Assembly: GCA_037176725.1 (NCBI GenBank)
Contig: JAZBRS010000060.1
Location: 57,812,001-57,876,000, forward strand
DNA from: Posidonia oceanica
Taxonomy: Eukaryota; Streptophyta; Magnoliopsida; Alismatales; Posidoniaceae
Length of the DNA: 64,000 nt
Reading direction: 5' to 3'
The number at the start of each line of letters is the position of its first letter. The stretch's first letter is position 1. Position numbers and translations under genes: made by a program. Of the stretch, positions 23,476 through 34,522 are shown one piece after another. The notes beneath the pieces are model-generated. The model was not told where the DNA came from. It ran no database searches and saw nothing but the letters and a program-made list of their open reading frames with translations.

Positions 23476-24431
23476 AAGGGAATGATGAGAAGAAACCATC
23501 CCTATGACGCCAGGAACGTCATAGGGGAAAGGGGGAGAGAATGATACCGTGGGGCGATCAAAAGATGCCCCTGGTGTCGGGATGACACCAGGGGTTGGCC
23601 AGCGCGTCCATGGCATCGAAAGCAGAGAGTGATGACAAGAGTGTCGTGCTTGTCAGACGAGTAGTTTGGGGTACCAGCCCGCAAGGGATTCAGCTGAGGG
23701 CGATCAGCTGGGGACTCAGCTGGGGATGACCGGCCGAGAAGAGTGTCAGGTTGACGGACCTTTCGCCGAGCAGTCTGGGGTGCCAGCCCGCAGAGATAAT
23801 GATCCAGCTGGGGGCGACCAACTGGGGACTCGACTGGGGATGACCAGCCGAGAAGAGGACTCAGCTGGGGATGATCAGCTGGGGATGATACCACCGGGTG
23901 ACCAAAAGATGCCCCTGGTATCAGGATGATACCAGGGGATGGTCGGTACGCCCCTGGCATCAGGATGCAAGGACAGATAGGCGAGTGGATGGATGATAGG
24001 TTGACGGACCCATCGCCGAGCAGTTTGGGGTGCCAGCCCGCGAGGGACTCAGCTGAGGATGAACAGCTGAGGAGGATAACAGGTTGACGGACCTTTCGCC
24101 GGGCAGTTTGGGGTGCCAGCCCATAGAGGACGGTGGTCCAGCTGGGGGCGACCAACTGGGGATGCCGGACAGCGGAGCTGAGTGTCGCGGGCCTGCAGAT
24201 GCTCTGGGCTCCGGATTGGGTGCTGAGGACTTCGCCGCGCTGGGATGTCTGCAAGTCTGATTAGAGGGCCCAAGATAATGATGATGTTGATATGCAATGC
24301 AGCAAAGAGTCTTGATGTGCAAGCAGAAAGCAGAAACAGCTTTTATTGATATGATCTTGATAAGTACAATGCCTGAGGCAGGCCAGAAATGTACAGCACA
24401 AAAAAAGAAGACATGATGATCGCACAAGGGC
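23476..24431 (-). other. Element B region between tandem arrays and extra ORF
   Basis: No gene. A dispersed motif recurs at about 23650, 23750, 24000 and 24085 (TTGACGGACC, CGCCGAGCAGT, GGGTGCCAGCCCGC), with CAGCTGGGGATGACCA segments between. Related sequence follows the extra ORF in A (42355-42600). A short block next to the ORF (24290-24431) matches the 3' untranslated part of A. Confidence 0.65.
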
Positions 24432-25634
24432 CTAGTCAACCCGGGCCTTCTTCGGCTGCCTGGAGTCGGGGAATAAGGGGCCGCCTGGCGGGACTTCAGT
24501 GATTGGCCAGAGCTGTCGGACTTCCGCTTCATAATCAGAAGTGCATCCAGTACCTCTCACAGCTGCAACGTCTGTAGATTGGACCCCATGCTGCATCAGA
24601 CTAGCAAGCTTCTTGGTTGGGGCAGTGGTGCTGAGAGAATAAGTCTGTAGAAGCTCGGGCGCTGTACTGTCGATGAAGGCACCCTGCTGGAAGCCGAACT
24701 GGCGCATGACCCTGATTGGATGGTACTCTACGCCTGCTGTGAAGCCTGGAAGAATGATCAGCCGCGTGTCACGCGCGCTGAAGAAGACTGTGAAGGGCTC
24801 TACTGCAGAGGGAATGATACGCCAGGTCACAGCGTCGTCAGTCAGCGCTGACAGCCTCTCGTACTCTTCTTTGACGCTCTTGTCTGCTCTGGTACGGGCG
24901 CTACTGCAGTAGGCTTCAAAAGCATGCACTTGAGGGCATAGGAAGTCCATTTCTAAGTGCGCGATCAGCCAGACTTGTATAAGTGCTCCGCAACCGTGGA
25001 AGTGGCGGCAGCGATGAGAAATGCGGTCCAGCCCGCGATAAGTCTCTGCCAAGACAACTGGTGCCAGGTCTATGTGCTGGGTCACCACAGCTAGCGCAAT
25101 CTCTGCAACCTCGATGGCCACTGTCAGTCGGCCATGAGTAAAGATTAGTTCGCCCAGAAAGCAGATGACGAATCCTCGGAGCCACAGCTCATCTCCGAGG
25201 TCAGCACGCTTGTTCAAGATTTCATCAAAGTGCGCAAGGCGAAGCATAGGCTCTTGTCCACTGGTGCAGATTAGCTTTTGTTGGCAGGCTTGAGTGGAGA
25301 GTCCAGTCAGTTGGTTCAGGACTCGGAGATATCCGTCGCGCCTCATGAAGACAGGCGGCCCCAAGATCTTTGAAAAGCCGCAGATCCGACGCACCTCTTC
25401 CAGTGTAGGTGTCAGCTCAGTCTTGTTGAAACGGAAGACATGATGCGCCGGCTTCCAGAATCTCGCGGCGGCACACAGAAGGTGGCGGCTGACCTCCACA
25501 TCAGCAGCCTTTAGCAGCTTAGTTGGTATGCCCCACAGGCGCAACTTTTCACAGTCTTGTAAAGTGAGCCTGCTGATCCATTCTTGCAGGGTTTCCGAGC
25601 AGTGTGCGGGAGTCAACAGAGTAGGAAAACCCAT
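24432..25634 (-). CDS. Extra ORF of element B: plant-mobile-domain/DUF7745-like protein
   Basis: An intact frame of 400 residues from MGFPTLLTPAH (ATG at 25634) to TAG at 24432. The frame is open for 45 further codons upstream, but A and B differ there by a number of bases that is not a multiple of three, so I start at the conserved MGFPT. Landmarks: CEKLRLWGIP near residue 30; ARFWKP and LTPTLEEVRRICGF near 60-85; GDELWLRGF near 140; a hydrophobic stretch (VAIEVAEIALAVVTQHIDLAPVV) near 165-190; RCRHFHGCGALIQVWLIAHL near 200-220; and a Lys/Arg tail. The TLEE...LAETY...LDR...ALIQVWL pattern recalls DUF7745/plant-mobile-domain proteins reported as extra ORFs in Tat/Ogre elements; I assign this from memory of the pattern. 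Function unknown. It lies 3' of pol in sense orientation and would need splicing or internal initiation. Confidence 0.8.
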   Translation of the reverse strand: MGFPTLLTPAHCSETLQEWISRLTLQDCEKLRLWGIPTKLLKAADVEVSRHLLCAAARFWKPAHHVFRFNKTELTPTLEEVRRICGFSKILGPPVFMRRDGYLRVLNQLTGLSTQACQQKLICTSGQEPMLRLAHFDEILNKRADLGDELWLRGFVICFLGELIFTHGRLTVAIEVAEIALAVVTQHIDLAPVVLAETYRGLDRISHRCRHFHGCGALIQVWLIAHLEMDFLCPQVHAFEAYCSSARTRADKSVKEEYERLSALTDDAVTWRIIPSAVEPFTVFFSARDTRLIILPGFTAGVEYHPIRVMRQFGFQQGAFIDSTAPELLQTYSLSTTAPTKKLASLMQHGVQSTDVAAVRGTGCTSDYEAEVRQLWPITEVPPGGPLFPDSRQPKKARVD

Positions 25635-27131
25635 TGCACTGGTTGCAGAAGACAGGCTGATTGCTGCAAGGCTTGAGGTACCTGCTATCAATAAACAGTC
25701 AGATCTCATAGGCGTATAATCCTTGACAATAAGCAGAAGCTGAGGTTGAAAATGTAGTTCCATATGCATTTAGCAGTTGATAACAGAACATAGCAGTTAA
25801 GCATAAATAAGCAAAGAGAATGGCAACAGTCTTACGGGGGCGAGGGCTGGCAGGAGATCTGGACTAGCGCAGCTTGAGTGTCGTCGACACGCTCTGCTGG
25901 GGAGGAGTACTGCCTCAGGGCCTGAGCGTGTTGCAGAGCGGGAGAAATTGGCGGAAGGGGAAAGGAAAGGAAGAAGATGCATGAATGCAAGATGCTAGTG
26001 ATATGCTTATGAGGATGAATATTATTGGATGAATAGGTAAGTTTGAATGGATGGGTATGCTTGGATGGATGGGTATGCTAGGGTGGATGGGTATGCTAGG
26101 GTGCCCTCAGCATACGGAGTGCTTTGGTGCCTGCTGCAGAGGAAGGGAGTGGTCCTTGACTCACTGGGTCCTACTCAGACTCTCGGCTTATTGGTGGTGC
26201 TCCGGAACAGGTTGTTGGCATTATAGGTGGTGATGTGGTGAGGACAGGCTACTGGCCGCACTCTCAGGACCTACACCTATTCTTTCAGCTCTCTTTTTTT
26301 TGAAAGGTTTCTCCCTCAAAGGTATGCAGTTTTTCTCTGCCCCTAGCTAGGAGAGGATATGTGTTTGCTCTTGGGAGGATGTGGTAGACCCCTTTTTCGG
26401 GCTTGACATGCTGGGGATCTTTGGTTAAGTATGGGGGATAGCGGTGCCTGTGTTTTTCGGGCTACATTGCCCTTTTTCTTCTTTCTTCTTTTTTTTGTTT
26501 TGCTTGCTTTTCTCCCTTTTTTTTTGTCTTTGTTTTTGTTGTATCTCTCTTTTTTTTTTCTCTTCCTTTTTTTTTGCTTGATCTTTTTCCTCTTTTTTTT
26601 TTCAGGCTTTTGCTATCCCTATTCTGGTGGCAAAAGAAGGGTGCTTGAAATGTAATGGATTCAGATTTTGGGTCTGCTGTGTGATGGGTAGAAGGAGCAG
26701 GGTTAGACTGCACACCCCTATCTCTAGGGTCGGCTTCTGTCTTCGTCTTCTGTTCCTTGGAGGTGCCCAAACCTAGATGTCTATTCTCACTTTTTTCAAG
26801 CTCACATCCTAACATTTTTTCTCCCTCAGAGGTGTATGTCCTTGCGAGATTAGGCAGTTCGCCTGCCCTTATTGGTGGTGGCTCCCTCACTTGCTAAGTC
26901 ATCTAAGTAGTGCCAGGTGAGGCAGGGTGACTCTTTCCAGAGCAGGCAAGCACTTCCGGTTGTCATCACCGGGCTGAAGACGCGATGCTTGAGAGGATGA
27001 CGATAATGATTTGAAAAGAGAGAGTGCAAGAGCTGAGAGGATGATGATGATGATTTGAAAGGAGATGAAGTAAGAAGGCGAGAATTTAAATGCAGGTGGG
27101 AGAAGGGCATCTACAACGGGGCCGCTTTCGG
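25635..27131 (-). other. Element B post-pol spacer
   Basis: The non-coding counterpart of 13551-14645 plus 40506-40867 in A. Read on the minus strand it shows the AGTGCTTGCCTGCTCTGG / TTAGCAAGTGAGGGAGCC block (26880-26990), a purine tract (26460-26610 as pyrimidines), the GTAGGTCCTGAGAG block (about 26265) and CTTCCTCTGCAG (acceptor-like, about 26140). A second acceptor-like site, GATAGCAG/GTACC, lies at 25682-25690, about 48 bases before the extra ORF. Tandem GGATGGGTATGCTAGGGT copies lie at 26045-26105. Confidence 0.65.
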
Positions 27132-28026
27132 CTACTGATAGTACTTCTTTAGATAGCAGAGGTTGACGAGCTCAGACTGCTCGACCTGGTCCATATCCTC
27201 AAGAGTTACAGTGCCTCCTGAAAAGATCTGCTTGACCACGAAGGGGCCACGCCAATTGGGCCGGAATTTCCCTCGATCGTCCGGCAAGTGAATGGCGTGC
27301 AAGACAAGGTCCCCTGGCTGAAAGCTTCTGGGCTGGACCTTCTTCAAGAATGCTCTGGCCATCCGCTTCTGATAGCAGTGAGCGTTGTGCATGGCTTGCA
27401 ATCTGCGCTCATCAATTAAGTTTAGTTGGACGCAGCGGTCTTCGACCCATTCTGCTTCTTCCAACTCAGCTTCCCGCAGGATCCGCAGAGAGGGGATCTC
27501 CACTTCAACAGGTAACACCGCTTCCATGCCGTACACCAGAGAGTATGGGGTGGCTCCTGTAGAGGTCCGGATTGATGTCCTGTACGCCCAGAGCGCGTAC
27601 GGGAGCTTGTCGTGCCAATCCTTGTGGATTTCTGCCATTTTCTTCAGGATCTTGACAATGTTCTTGTTTGCAGATTCCACTGCTCCGTTCATCTGAGGCC
27701 GATAAGGCGAGGATCGATGGTGCTTGATTCTGAGACTTTGCAGGTATTCTTCGATCCTTTTGGCAATGAAGTTTGAGCCGTTATCAGAGATGACAGAGTA
27801 CGGGACCCCATATCGGGCAATAATATTGTTTCTGATAAATTTTTCTGTTGCCGCGGCGGTGACTGTCTTGTAAGAGGCTGCTTCCACCCACTTGGTAAAG
27901 TAATCGATCGCTACCAGAATGTAACGATGACCATTTGAAGCAGCAGGGTGGATGGCACCGATGACATCGATCCCCCAGGTGGAGAAAGGCCATGGCGAAG
28001 ACATATTGTGCAGCTGATGTGGAGGG
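27132..28026 (-). pseudogene. pol: Element B integrase core and C-terminus remnant
   Basis: Read on the minus strand, this starts at the deletion junction and encodes the integrase catalytic core with all three acidic residues visible (GIDVIG, SDNGSNF, NGAVESANKN) and the C-terminal GPY/F-like module, ending at LKKYYQ and a stop at 27132-27134. The frame is open for about 290 codons, but the zinc-binding N-terminus is absent and the join to the upstream linker is out of frame, so it could not be made as part of the polyprotein. Confidence 0.9.
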
Positions 28027-28032
28027 GCCTTG
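28027..28032 (-). other. Deletion junction in element B (6-bp microhomology)
   Basis: At CAAGGC (minus strand) the pro-RT linker joins integrase directly. In A the same hexamer stands at 10055-10060 in the linker and at 12651-12656 in integrase, so the joint equals loss of 2,596 bp of A-like sequence: RT, both RNases H and the integrase zinc region. The reading frame changes across the joint. Confidence 0.9.
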
Positions 28033-30046
28033 CTGATTCTGTTGCTGAAATTGCCGACTGTTCTGCTACTGAGACTGCTGACTGCTTTATTGCTGAGGCA
28101 TTCTGCTCTGCTGCTGCTGTATTTACTGCTGATGCTCCTCCCTCTGGGTCTTCTAGTGTGCTTGTGGAGGATACGCCAGACTGGCGGCTGATCTGGTTAC
28201 TGCCGCTCGATACCTTGCTCAAGTGGGGCATGGGTTGCACAAACCACCTAGACCCGCCTTCTGGTTGAAGAGTGATGAGCTCATCTGGTCTAGGGGAGTC
28301 CGGCGTTGCTGAGTCTTCCAGGACCATGATAGAAGCATGGTCCTCTTGCAGAGGAGGATCCGTGACTACGGCTTTTCCTTTCCTTTCTGCAGCTTGATGC
28401 TCTGCCAGGTCTTCTGTTATTGACTTGATCTATTCTTGATAGAGTAGCTCTAAGTCAGACATCCAAGAATCGACCTGGGCTTCTATCGCCGCTCCTTCTT
28501 CCTCGTCCGAGGGGGAGTCGACGTAGTAGGCGCCGAGGGCCTGCGGCACTGGCCCGGCTGCAAGATGGATCGCCGCCCTTGGAGTCTGCATGATCTGGTT
28601 CACGGGCGCGTCCGCTGATGGCAGTTCAGATGTAGATGGCCCAAATAGACAGGCTAGCGGTGCTAAGGATGGATAAGCTGCCAGGGTCACAGTTGGAGAA
28701 TAAGCAGGGGTGCTCCTTGGAGGGCTCAAGGGCCCGGAGAGTGTAGTGCTCAGTTGGCCTTTTGTATCGGGCCGTAACTGAGAGAGCGCAGCCTCTGACG
28801 CCATAGGGTCCTGCCATGAGAGCTGCTGCAGGTCGTCAGGAGAATGCGGAGCGGACTGGGCCAACTGCATTCCTGAAGATGATGCTGAGGGAGCGGGCTG
28901 GGCCACGCTGCTGACTGAGTTGATAGACTGCCCCTCCAGAGATGGGGGCAGTGGCACTGATGTTGCTGTGACCGCTGGTAGCATGCTTGGTTCTACCAAG
29001 AGGAGTGTCTCTGACTCCTGCACTGCTGCTGACTGCTCTTGAGAAGCTGGTGTGGCTGGAAAAGGATGAGAACTTGCATTTGCCACAGGGCCTGCTGAAC
29101 TGCCTGCTGTTTCTGCCAGAGGGAGAGCTAAATAAACTGACTGCGGGGCCTCTGCTCTGATTACTGTTTCTGCTGGGCTGATTGGGACTGCCTCTGTTGC
29201 ATCAGACTGCTCCTCATCCGAGTAGTAGTCCTCAACACACACCCAATCCTCTGCCGGCGCTGTGGCTTGATCGTCGGTGGATCCCAGAATTCCTGCACTG
29301 GTAAAGTTAGTGAGGTCTCTGGGAATGGCTGGTGCATGGGCTTTGAGCTGGAAGCAGTGATCTTCTTCGAGCTTTGGTTCGTAGCCGAGGCCTTCAGACT
29401 TCCTTCGCTCCACTGCTACGATCGGCTCCGCGATCCCTTGGCCGTGACGCCCGAGCGGCGTGCCCTTTGTGTAACCCCACCTGTGACATACATTCTCGAC
29501 CATTCGAAAGGGGTTACTGTGAACGGCCAAAGAGTTGACACGTTCAAGATCAGGAACGAAGTTAACTGGCTCGCACCGGTTAACGCGATAGAGGGCTTCA
29601 GAAGTCTCAGGGTCAAATGGGATGGATTGCGAAGACACGGGAGAGACTGCTTCAATCCGCTCCTTCTCAAAGTTCTCCGCCATGACGACAATGACATCAT
29701 CGCCACGACGGTACTTTATCATTCGATGGAGGGTCGAAGGAAGGACCTGATGCTTGTGAAGCCAAGGGCGCCCAAGCAGAAGATTGAAGTTAGGCTTCAA
29801 GTCGACGACATAGAATTCTACGTCGAAGACGACCGGGCCGATAGCCAGAGGGATAATCAGAATCCCTAGAGCGTCATGGTGAGTGTTGTCAAAAGCAGTC
29901 ATTCCCTTTACGGCTGGCGTGATATCCTCGGCTTTGAATCCGAGCTTGGTTGCTGTACGCAAGGGGCAGACGTTAAGGCCTGACCCGTTATCAACCAGTG
30001 TTAGGGGAATGCGAAAGTTTTTGAACTGCACCGTGACGAATAGGGG
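28033..30046 (-). pseudogene. pol: Element B protease and pro-RT linker
   Basis: The protease reads VDNGSG near 29985-29970 and LLLGRPWL near 29770, followed by the long Ser/Ala/Glu-rich linker with islands shared with A and C (WVCVEDYYSDEEQS, GAYYVDSPSDEEEG, KGKAVVTDPP). A one-base deletion near 30047-30054 separates this frame from gag. The frame also stops at the TAG at 28430-28432, just after the LELLYQE motif, where A continues. Truncation at the 28027 junction removes everything up to integrase. Confidence 0.85.
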
Positions 30047-33000
30047 CTGTTGTGATTAATCCCCGCCGAAGGTAGCTCATCACTCGTAAAAGAGATGACC
30101 TGGGGCTCCGCGATTAACCCAACCATGCTCTCCAAGGCAGAAGGCTCAATGGACTGGGACACACGAGCAGCCTGGAACACACGAAGAAAGGCCTCGCGAT
30201 GTTCGGCAGAAGTGTGGATCAAATCCCAGATGGAGATGTCGGCTTTAACCTTCTTAAGCTGGGAGGTTAGGTCTGCTCTAGGTTGGTCTCTCCTAGCAAC
30301 TGGAGGGGTGATTCTAGCAGGTTCTACAGGGGTAGTGGCAGGAAGCTGGGTTACTACAGGCCGGCTAGGGGCTTGGCTAACTACAGGCTGATCTGCTAAG
30401 GGTTGGCCTGAGGGTGGGGGTATAACAGGTCCAGGGTGAGTTGGCCTAGTTGCCGGTGCTGGGGGCCTATAAACCCTCCCCGATCGCGTTACTTCCGCGC
30501 ACATTTCTGTGGCGTAGCTGTAGGGGACGCGATGGGTGTCCAGGGTCAAATTAATGACGACTGGAGCACGTGCTGCGAGCACAGGAGGGGTTACAGGGGG
30601 GCCTATAGAATGCTGAGGTCTATCTAGTAGGTATGGTTGTTGGGGTGGGAAGGCTGGGGCAGGTTGAGGTCTGCCTAGAAGGTGTGGTTGAGGTCGCCCT
30701 AGAAGGTGAATGGGTGAACTAGGCTGGGCTCTGGCTAAAAGGTGTACAGGAGATTGAGCCTGAGGGAGCACGGTGGGAGACGCGTGAGGACGCTCCGGCC
30801 TGGCACGCAGTCGGATCAAATGGATTCCCGACTCGGAGCCGGCAACAACTGCCGCCAAATAGAGACTGACTGGGAAAGGCTCAGAGAGGTCAGAGATAAG
30901 ATTGGAAGGGTCTACTACAGAGGTAGCGGGCCCAGAGGGAAAGACAGAGTGGACGCCTGAGGTTCCCGCCCTTCCCGGATAAGAGTGCTCCGGTAAAGAT
31001 TGGCGGACGATGCCAGAATGCGGGGGAACAGCTGGAGATGCAGATGCATGGGTGCGTGCTTGAGTGGAAGCCTCATGCGTGTCGATCACAATCGTTCCCG
31101 ATTCGATCAGGTCCTGAATTGCGTTCCGCAGGGAGAAGCAATTGTCCGTCGAATGCCCGGCGCTTCGATGGAAATTGCAGAAGAGGTCCGGCCTGAACCA
31201 ATGCAGCAGAGGGCTTGGCGGCGGACGAACCTCCGGGAACTTCAGGAGCGATGCCACCTTTGGCAAGATGACCGTGAGCGGTTCCACCAGTGGGGTGAAA
31301 TTCCTCCTCTCAGCGGGTGGTCTTCTTTGCCTTGGGTTTGAGCCTTGCTGGACCGGCGCGGCAGGATAGACCGGTCTAGCGGTGGTTGTGATGTGCGGTG
31401 TGTGCGGGATCCTAGGTGCAGGAGCGTACACCATCTGAGCTGGGGCAGGCCGTGACGGCAAGCGAACAGGCACAGCAGGAGAATCGACGAATGCAACAGC
31501 GGGTTTCTGCGAGTCCTTCCTCTTCGGGCGGTTGTTGTTGCTGCTGCTGTTGTTGTTGTTGGAGGTGCTGCTGTTGGCACTGTTGCTGCTTATCACTGCC
31601 TGCTTAGCGAACGCAGAGAGAGCTGGGAAGTTGCCACTCTGCAAAAAACTCTCCACGCGCGCTCCAGCTCTGATGAGTGCCGCAAAAGTAGTGACTGGTT
31701 GGATGCTAAGCAGAGCTCCGAGAGACGGCTGCGCCCCTTTGATAACGATCTCGATAGATTCCTCGTCAGAGGGTCTATCTCGAACCTGAGAGGCAAGGGC
31801 GTGCCAGCGGCCGACGTACTCCCCGAACGGCTCGCCAGAGTTCTGCTTGATGGCGATCAAGTCCGCCCTCTTTGGGACAAGATCGAGGTTGAAGGAGTAT
31901 TGCTCCAGGAACGCCTGACTGAGGTCGTTCCAAGTCTTGATGGCTGACATATCGAGTGATGTGAACCACTTGAGCGCTGGCCCGGTCAAACTCTTCTGGA
32001 ACAAGCGGATCAGCAACCTCTCGTCAGCCTGAAGCTGAGCGAGATCACCGCAATACGCCTTCAGGTGTGCTACAGGGCAGCCCCTACCATTATACTTCTC
32101 GAAGTCCGGGATTTTGAACTTCGGAGGGAGTACCGCCTCTGGAAAGCAGCAGAGGTCTCGGAATTGGTAGGTCTGGTGCTCAGTACCCTGCACTAGTCGT
32201 AGTGCTTTCTCCAAGACGTCCATCCGGTTATTGATGGGGTCTGGGATTGCTGCTGTAGGAGAGGGATCAGCAGGGGTAGCGAGCACATACGCTGAATGGG
32301 TCGCACCTATGTGCTCCTCCGGATCTACCATAGCGTCGCCTGGTGGAGCAACGGGATGGCCGGCGTATCCGTGCTGGGGGATAGTGTATGCAGGAGTGTA
32401 TGCAGGATGCTGGACTTGAGGGAGGGGAGAAGAATAAATGCCATGCTGTGCTGGGACAGGGGGAGGATGACGGAGCACCAGTTGCTGTGCAGGCGGGGTG
32501 CCAGACAGCGAGCCAGTGAGGTACTGGGCTCCAGCCGATCCAAAGGGTTGACCACCAGAAGGAAGTGGAGCATGCTGTGTTAAGTGTTGTGCAAGAGGAG
32601 ACGGTAAACGAGCCCCCATCGCCGGAACCGTGAGCAGTTGCGACGATGGTCGAGGTGGAGGTGCAGAGGTTGGTGCAAGGAATGCAGGAACTGGCCTCGG
32701 AGGAACCTCAGGGACGACAGAGACAGAAGAAGGACGAACTGATAGAGCCATACCCTGCAGTCTCTGGGCAAGCTCCATCAGGTGCTGGTACTGCGCCTCG
32801 GGCGTCTCACCAGTGGGGACGCTGAAGTGCAGTGCCGGCGGAGGCTGGGAAACAAGTGGCACGGACACAGACTGTCCGGGAGGGAAGGATTCTACAGGAA
32901 AGGTCGCAGCAACGGTGGATGGGATGTCGAAGGCGACGTATCCCTGGGACGGAGGGGGCAGTGGCGTCTCCGGAGCGCGAGTAACGGCCGTCAAGATAGA

Positions 33001-33192
33001 TTCGGCGACCGGATCCGGAGGAAGGGAGGCTTGCCACTGTCCCGGGGTGTACTGAGAACCTAGAGACGTCAGAGGAGGAAACCCTGGCGTCGGAGGGGCA
33101 ACAAGAGGGACAGAGGGAGCAACCAGAGGGGCCGGAACGGAAACACCCTCCGTGATAGGAGTAAAAGAAGGCTCACTAACGTACTGGGCCAT
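30047..33192 (-). CDS. gag: Element B gag (open), running into the protease frameshift
   Basis: An open frame of more than 1,000 codons from MAQYVSEP (ATG at 33192; also open 53 codons upstream from 33351). It contains the Pro-rich N-terminus, the capsid core (LTGPALKWF, FLEQYSFNLD, about 31790-32080), an Asn/Ser microsatellite-coded stretch (about 31525-31600), the zinc knuckle with CNFHRSAGHSTDNC (31139-31180) and a Pro-rich region up to the protease start, where a one-base deletion ends the frame at 30001. This is the only structural gene intact in B; the matching part of A is frameshifted near 5612. Gag would form particles able to package element RNA; packaging with enzymes supplied by another copy is inference. 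Confidence 0.85.
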
Positions 33193-34503
33193 CGCTGACC
33201 TAGAGCGTGTGAGAACTGGGCTGCGACGGGTATTCAAGCGGTGCTTCCTAAGAGGAGCTATCGTCGCAAGTGCGGATAGCTCGGAAGGGGAATGGTCGCG
33301 AACTAAGTCGCAAAAGGGCGTCAGCGAGGGTCGATACTCGAGCTCTGGCAAAGGGAAACTCGCTTACCGATCACGCTGACACAACAGAAGGAAATCAGGG
33401 TTAGAAACTAGAAGATGAATGCAAATGAGTTAGTTAAGTGGCGTGAATGATATGCATGCTTTCTAGTATGCCCCCCTTACCTAACTAGTGTTTCCTAGCA
33501 AGGCTGTCTACTCCGGGTATCCCTGGATGTACGGGTCACCGACTCAGGTTAGAAAAAGTAGGTCCCCTGTCTAACTCCCGGCCCAAAGCTCAGGTAATGA
33601 CAGGGTGGTGCGTTAGTGGCCTCTACCCCGCCAAAGCGTGGGTGGTACCCTCTACTAACACCGACACGACCCCCGGACAAGGAGGGGACGGACCGACCAA
33701 CTTATGCCACGCCCAAAGCAGTGGAACAAGAGGCCGGAATCGTCCTTCGCAAACTAGTAGGTGGACTCAGAGGAGAAGAATGCATGCCCTATATGATGCT
33801 TATGCAAATGATTAGAATTTTTTATCTTGCGTGTTTTATTAACCAAAGGGAGTGAAGGATTGTTTGTAGTCTCTCGTTGCCCCTAGAAGTTCTTTTTACT
33901 TGCATTTTTTAGTTAACCATGGGGAAAGCAGACAAGTCTCTACTATCCTAAGCACGGCAAGTGCAAAAGGGAAGAAAATCAGTCAAAATGGCAAGCAACC
34001 ATCATACAACAAAACAAAAGGCAAGTTCATGGCATGTGCAAGTGTTTGTGGGCATGATGGTGAAAAAGAAACATTCATCAAGTCAAAAGGCATGTAAGCA
34101 TAGTATGTGCGTGTGTAGTGGCATAGCAAGAGTGTAAAAGAGGCATTCAATCATCCAAAAAGCATGTGTTTTAGCCAAACAAAGTATGTAGACATGTAAT
34201 GGGCAAGAATTTAAAGTAATAATAAGCAAGTAAGGCAGAACAAGGTAAAAGTAAGCAGACTGTAAAAGAAATAGGAGCATAAGCAAGACAATAAGTAAAT
34301 AAACAAGCAAATAAGCGAAGCCAGGTAAAAGAAAACGCAAATCGAGGCGAAAGAGGTGCAAAACCCAAGCAAAGTAGCCACGAAGCGACTTGCTAGGAGT
34401 TTGCACAGAAAGGCGAGCAAAACAGGCAAAGAAGGCACACAAGGCAGACAAAGCTGCAAAACAGGCGAGCGAAGAAACCAAGAGCGAAAGCCGGAGTCTA
34501 TCA
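33193..34503 (-). other. 5' leader of element B, non-coding
   Basis: Equivalent to 3537-4858 in A. The block at 33460-33780 is nearly identical to A's 4281-4600. The part nearest the primer site is A-rich on the plus strand, with repeated short GCAAA motifs. No gene seen. Confidence 0.7.
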
Positions 34504-34521
34504 TCCCCAGCAGAGTCGCCA
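34504..34521 (-). promoter_or_regulatory. Primer binding site (tRNA-Arg type) of element B
   Basis: TGGCGACTCTGCTGGGGA on the minus strand, one base after the 5' LTR end, identical to that of A. Confidence 0.92.
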
Positions 34522-34522
34522 C

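Noticed and set aside
29267..29869. 200-residue plus-strand open frame
   Set aside because: It lies antisense to B's protease and linker and is a shadow of that coding sequence; the equivalent A and C strands do not conserve it.
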